From Actinopolymorpha rutila (lineage in GTDB: Bacteria > Actinomycetota > Actinomycetes > Propionibacteriales > Actinopolymorphaceae): 64,000 nt of DNA. The DNA lies in contig NZ_JACBZH010000001.1 in assembly GCF_013407855.1 (NCBI RefSeq), forward strand, positions 4,774,001-4,838,000, read 5' to 3'. Shown piece by piece: positions 63,444 to 64,000 of this stretch. The notes below the pieces were generated by a model, which was given only the letters and a program-made list of their open reading frames with translations, did not search any database and was not told the DNA's origin. The number at the start of each line of letters is the position of its first letter. Within the stretch, counting starts at the first letter, position 1. Position numbers and translations under genes: made by a program.

Positions 63444-64000
63444 GTGAACGACGTACTCCCCGACCCGCACACCGACCCCCACGCCGCCGCCCGCGACGCC
63501 GCGGCCCGGCTGGCCGAGCTCACCGGCACCGCGCACCACGACGTGGCCGTCGTGCTGGGCTCGGGGTGGCGCCCGGCGGTCGACCTGATCGGCGAGACCG
63601 CGAGCGAGATCGCGTTCACCGACCTGCCCGGTTTCGCCCCACCCGGTGTCGAGGGCCACGCGGGGACGCTGCGCAGCGTGCGGATCGGTGACGGTGACCT
63701 GCGGGCGCTGGTGTTCCTCGGCCGCACACACCTGTACGAGGGGCACGGCGTGGACGCGGTCGCCCACGGGGTGCGGACCGCGGTGGCCGCCGGGTGCCGG
63801 TACGTCGTTCTCACCAACGGCTGCGGCGGCCTGCGCCCGGAGTGGATCCCCGGCACGCCGGTGCTGATCAGCGACCACCTGAACCTCACCGGCAGGTCGC
63901 CGCTGTCGGGTGCGAACTTCGTCGACCTCACCGATCTCTACTCCGCCCGGCTGCGGGCGCTGTGCCGGGAGGTCGAGCCCACGCTGGACGAGGGCGTGTA
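63444..64000 (+). CDS. purine nucleoside phosphorylase (3' end outside window)
   Basis: The first 185 residues of a trimeric-type purine nucleoside phosphorylase are visible. VAVVLGSGWRPAVDLIG is the phosphate-binding loop; GVEGHAGTLRS and FLGRTHLYEGHG hold further phosphate residues; VLTNGCGGLRPEW and ISDHLNLTG follow. It splits purine nucleosides to base and ribose-1-phosphate. GTG 63444 is leaderless. The coding frame is open to the window end, so the C-terminal third is missing from view, not broken. Confidence 0.9.
   Translation, partial: MNDVLPDPHTDPHAAARDAAARLAELTGTAHHDVAVVLGSGWRPAVDLIGETASEIAFTDLPGFAPPGVEGHAGTLRSVRIGDGDLRALVFLGRTHLYEGHGVDAVAHGVRTAVAAGCRYVVLTNGCGGLRPEWIPGTPVLISDHLNLTGRSPLSGANFVDLTDLYSARLRALCREVEPTLDEGV

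Overview
This window is high-GC actinomycete chromosome. Many start codons are GTG, and at least ten genes have a TANNNT -10 box only 6-8 nt from the start codon, which is the leaderless pattern typical of actinobacteria. The gene set fits this group: a one-cysteine LpdA-type flavoprotein, an acyl-CoA carboxylase epsilon subunit, F420/FMN-type PPOX proteins, LCP ligases and WXG100-like proteins. The order toward the right end (biotin carboxylase, SPW membrane protein, lpdA, GGCT, purine nucleoside phosphorylase) suggests Propionibacteriales, for example a Kribbella or Actinopolymorpha relative. That genus-level guess is inference. No rRNA, tRNA, CRISPR array, transposase or phage gene was seen.

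Layout. (a) 0-16 kb is an envelope block. A seven-gene, mostly overlapping operon (1.0-8.3 kb) encodes a large membrane CDP-alcohol phosphatidyltransferase, a CTP:alcohol-phosphate nucleotidyltransferase, a glycerol-1-phosphate-dehydrogenase-family enzyme, a second CDP-alcohol phosphatidyltransferase, a GT2 and a TagGH-like ABC exporter. An ExoA-like GT2, two divergent LCP ligases, an acyl-CoA dehydrogenase and UDP-glucose dehydrogenase follow. I read this as synthesis, export and wall attachment of a polyol-phosphate polymer. It is the most interesting system here. (b) 16-23 kb: a CoA-binding protein, a PPOX protein, an alpha-galactosidase/enolase-superfamily pair, purK-purE and gtrA. (c) 23-35 kb: a two-component system, a lipoprotein, an HMG-CoA-lyase-like enzyme, a tandem-HD protein, enoyl-CoA hydratase, a PH-domain protein, BirA, alpha-L-fucosidase and PEP carboxylase. 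(d) 35-41 kb: acyl-CoA carboxylase beta and epsilon subunits, a DUF885 hydrolase, then a less GC-rich patch with DnaA-box-like sites and an orphan WXG100/T7SS-like cassette. (e) 41-51 kb: galactonate dehydratase, cobalamin-riboswitch-controlled metE, an AraC regulator, an ADP-ribosylglycohydrolase, Maf and an SDR/FAH/sugar-isomerase group. (f) 51-58 kb: a Liu-like carboxyltransferase and acyl-CoA dehydrogenase divergent from a MerR regulator, five tandem 89-bp repeats, a CopB-type copper ATPase behind a CsoR-like operator, and a methyltransferase. (g) 58-64 kb: biotin carboxylase/BCCP, a Gly-rich membrane protein, an SPW protein, lpdA, GGCT and a purine nucleoside phosphorylase cut by the window end.

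How they connect. BirA would biotinylate the alpha subunit (57987-59750), which pairs with carboxyltransferase beta (34959) and epsilon (36683) to make malonyl- or methylmalonyl-CoA. PEP carboxylase refills oxaloacetate. The sugar genes suggest use of plant- or glycan-derived galactosides and fucosides. The envelope block probably decorates the cell wall.
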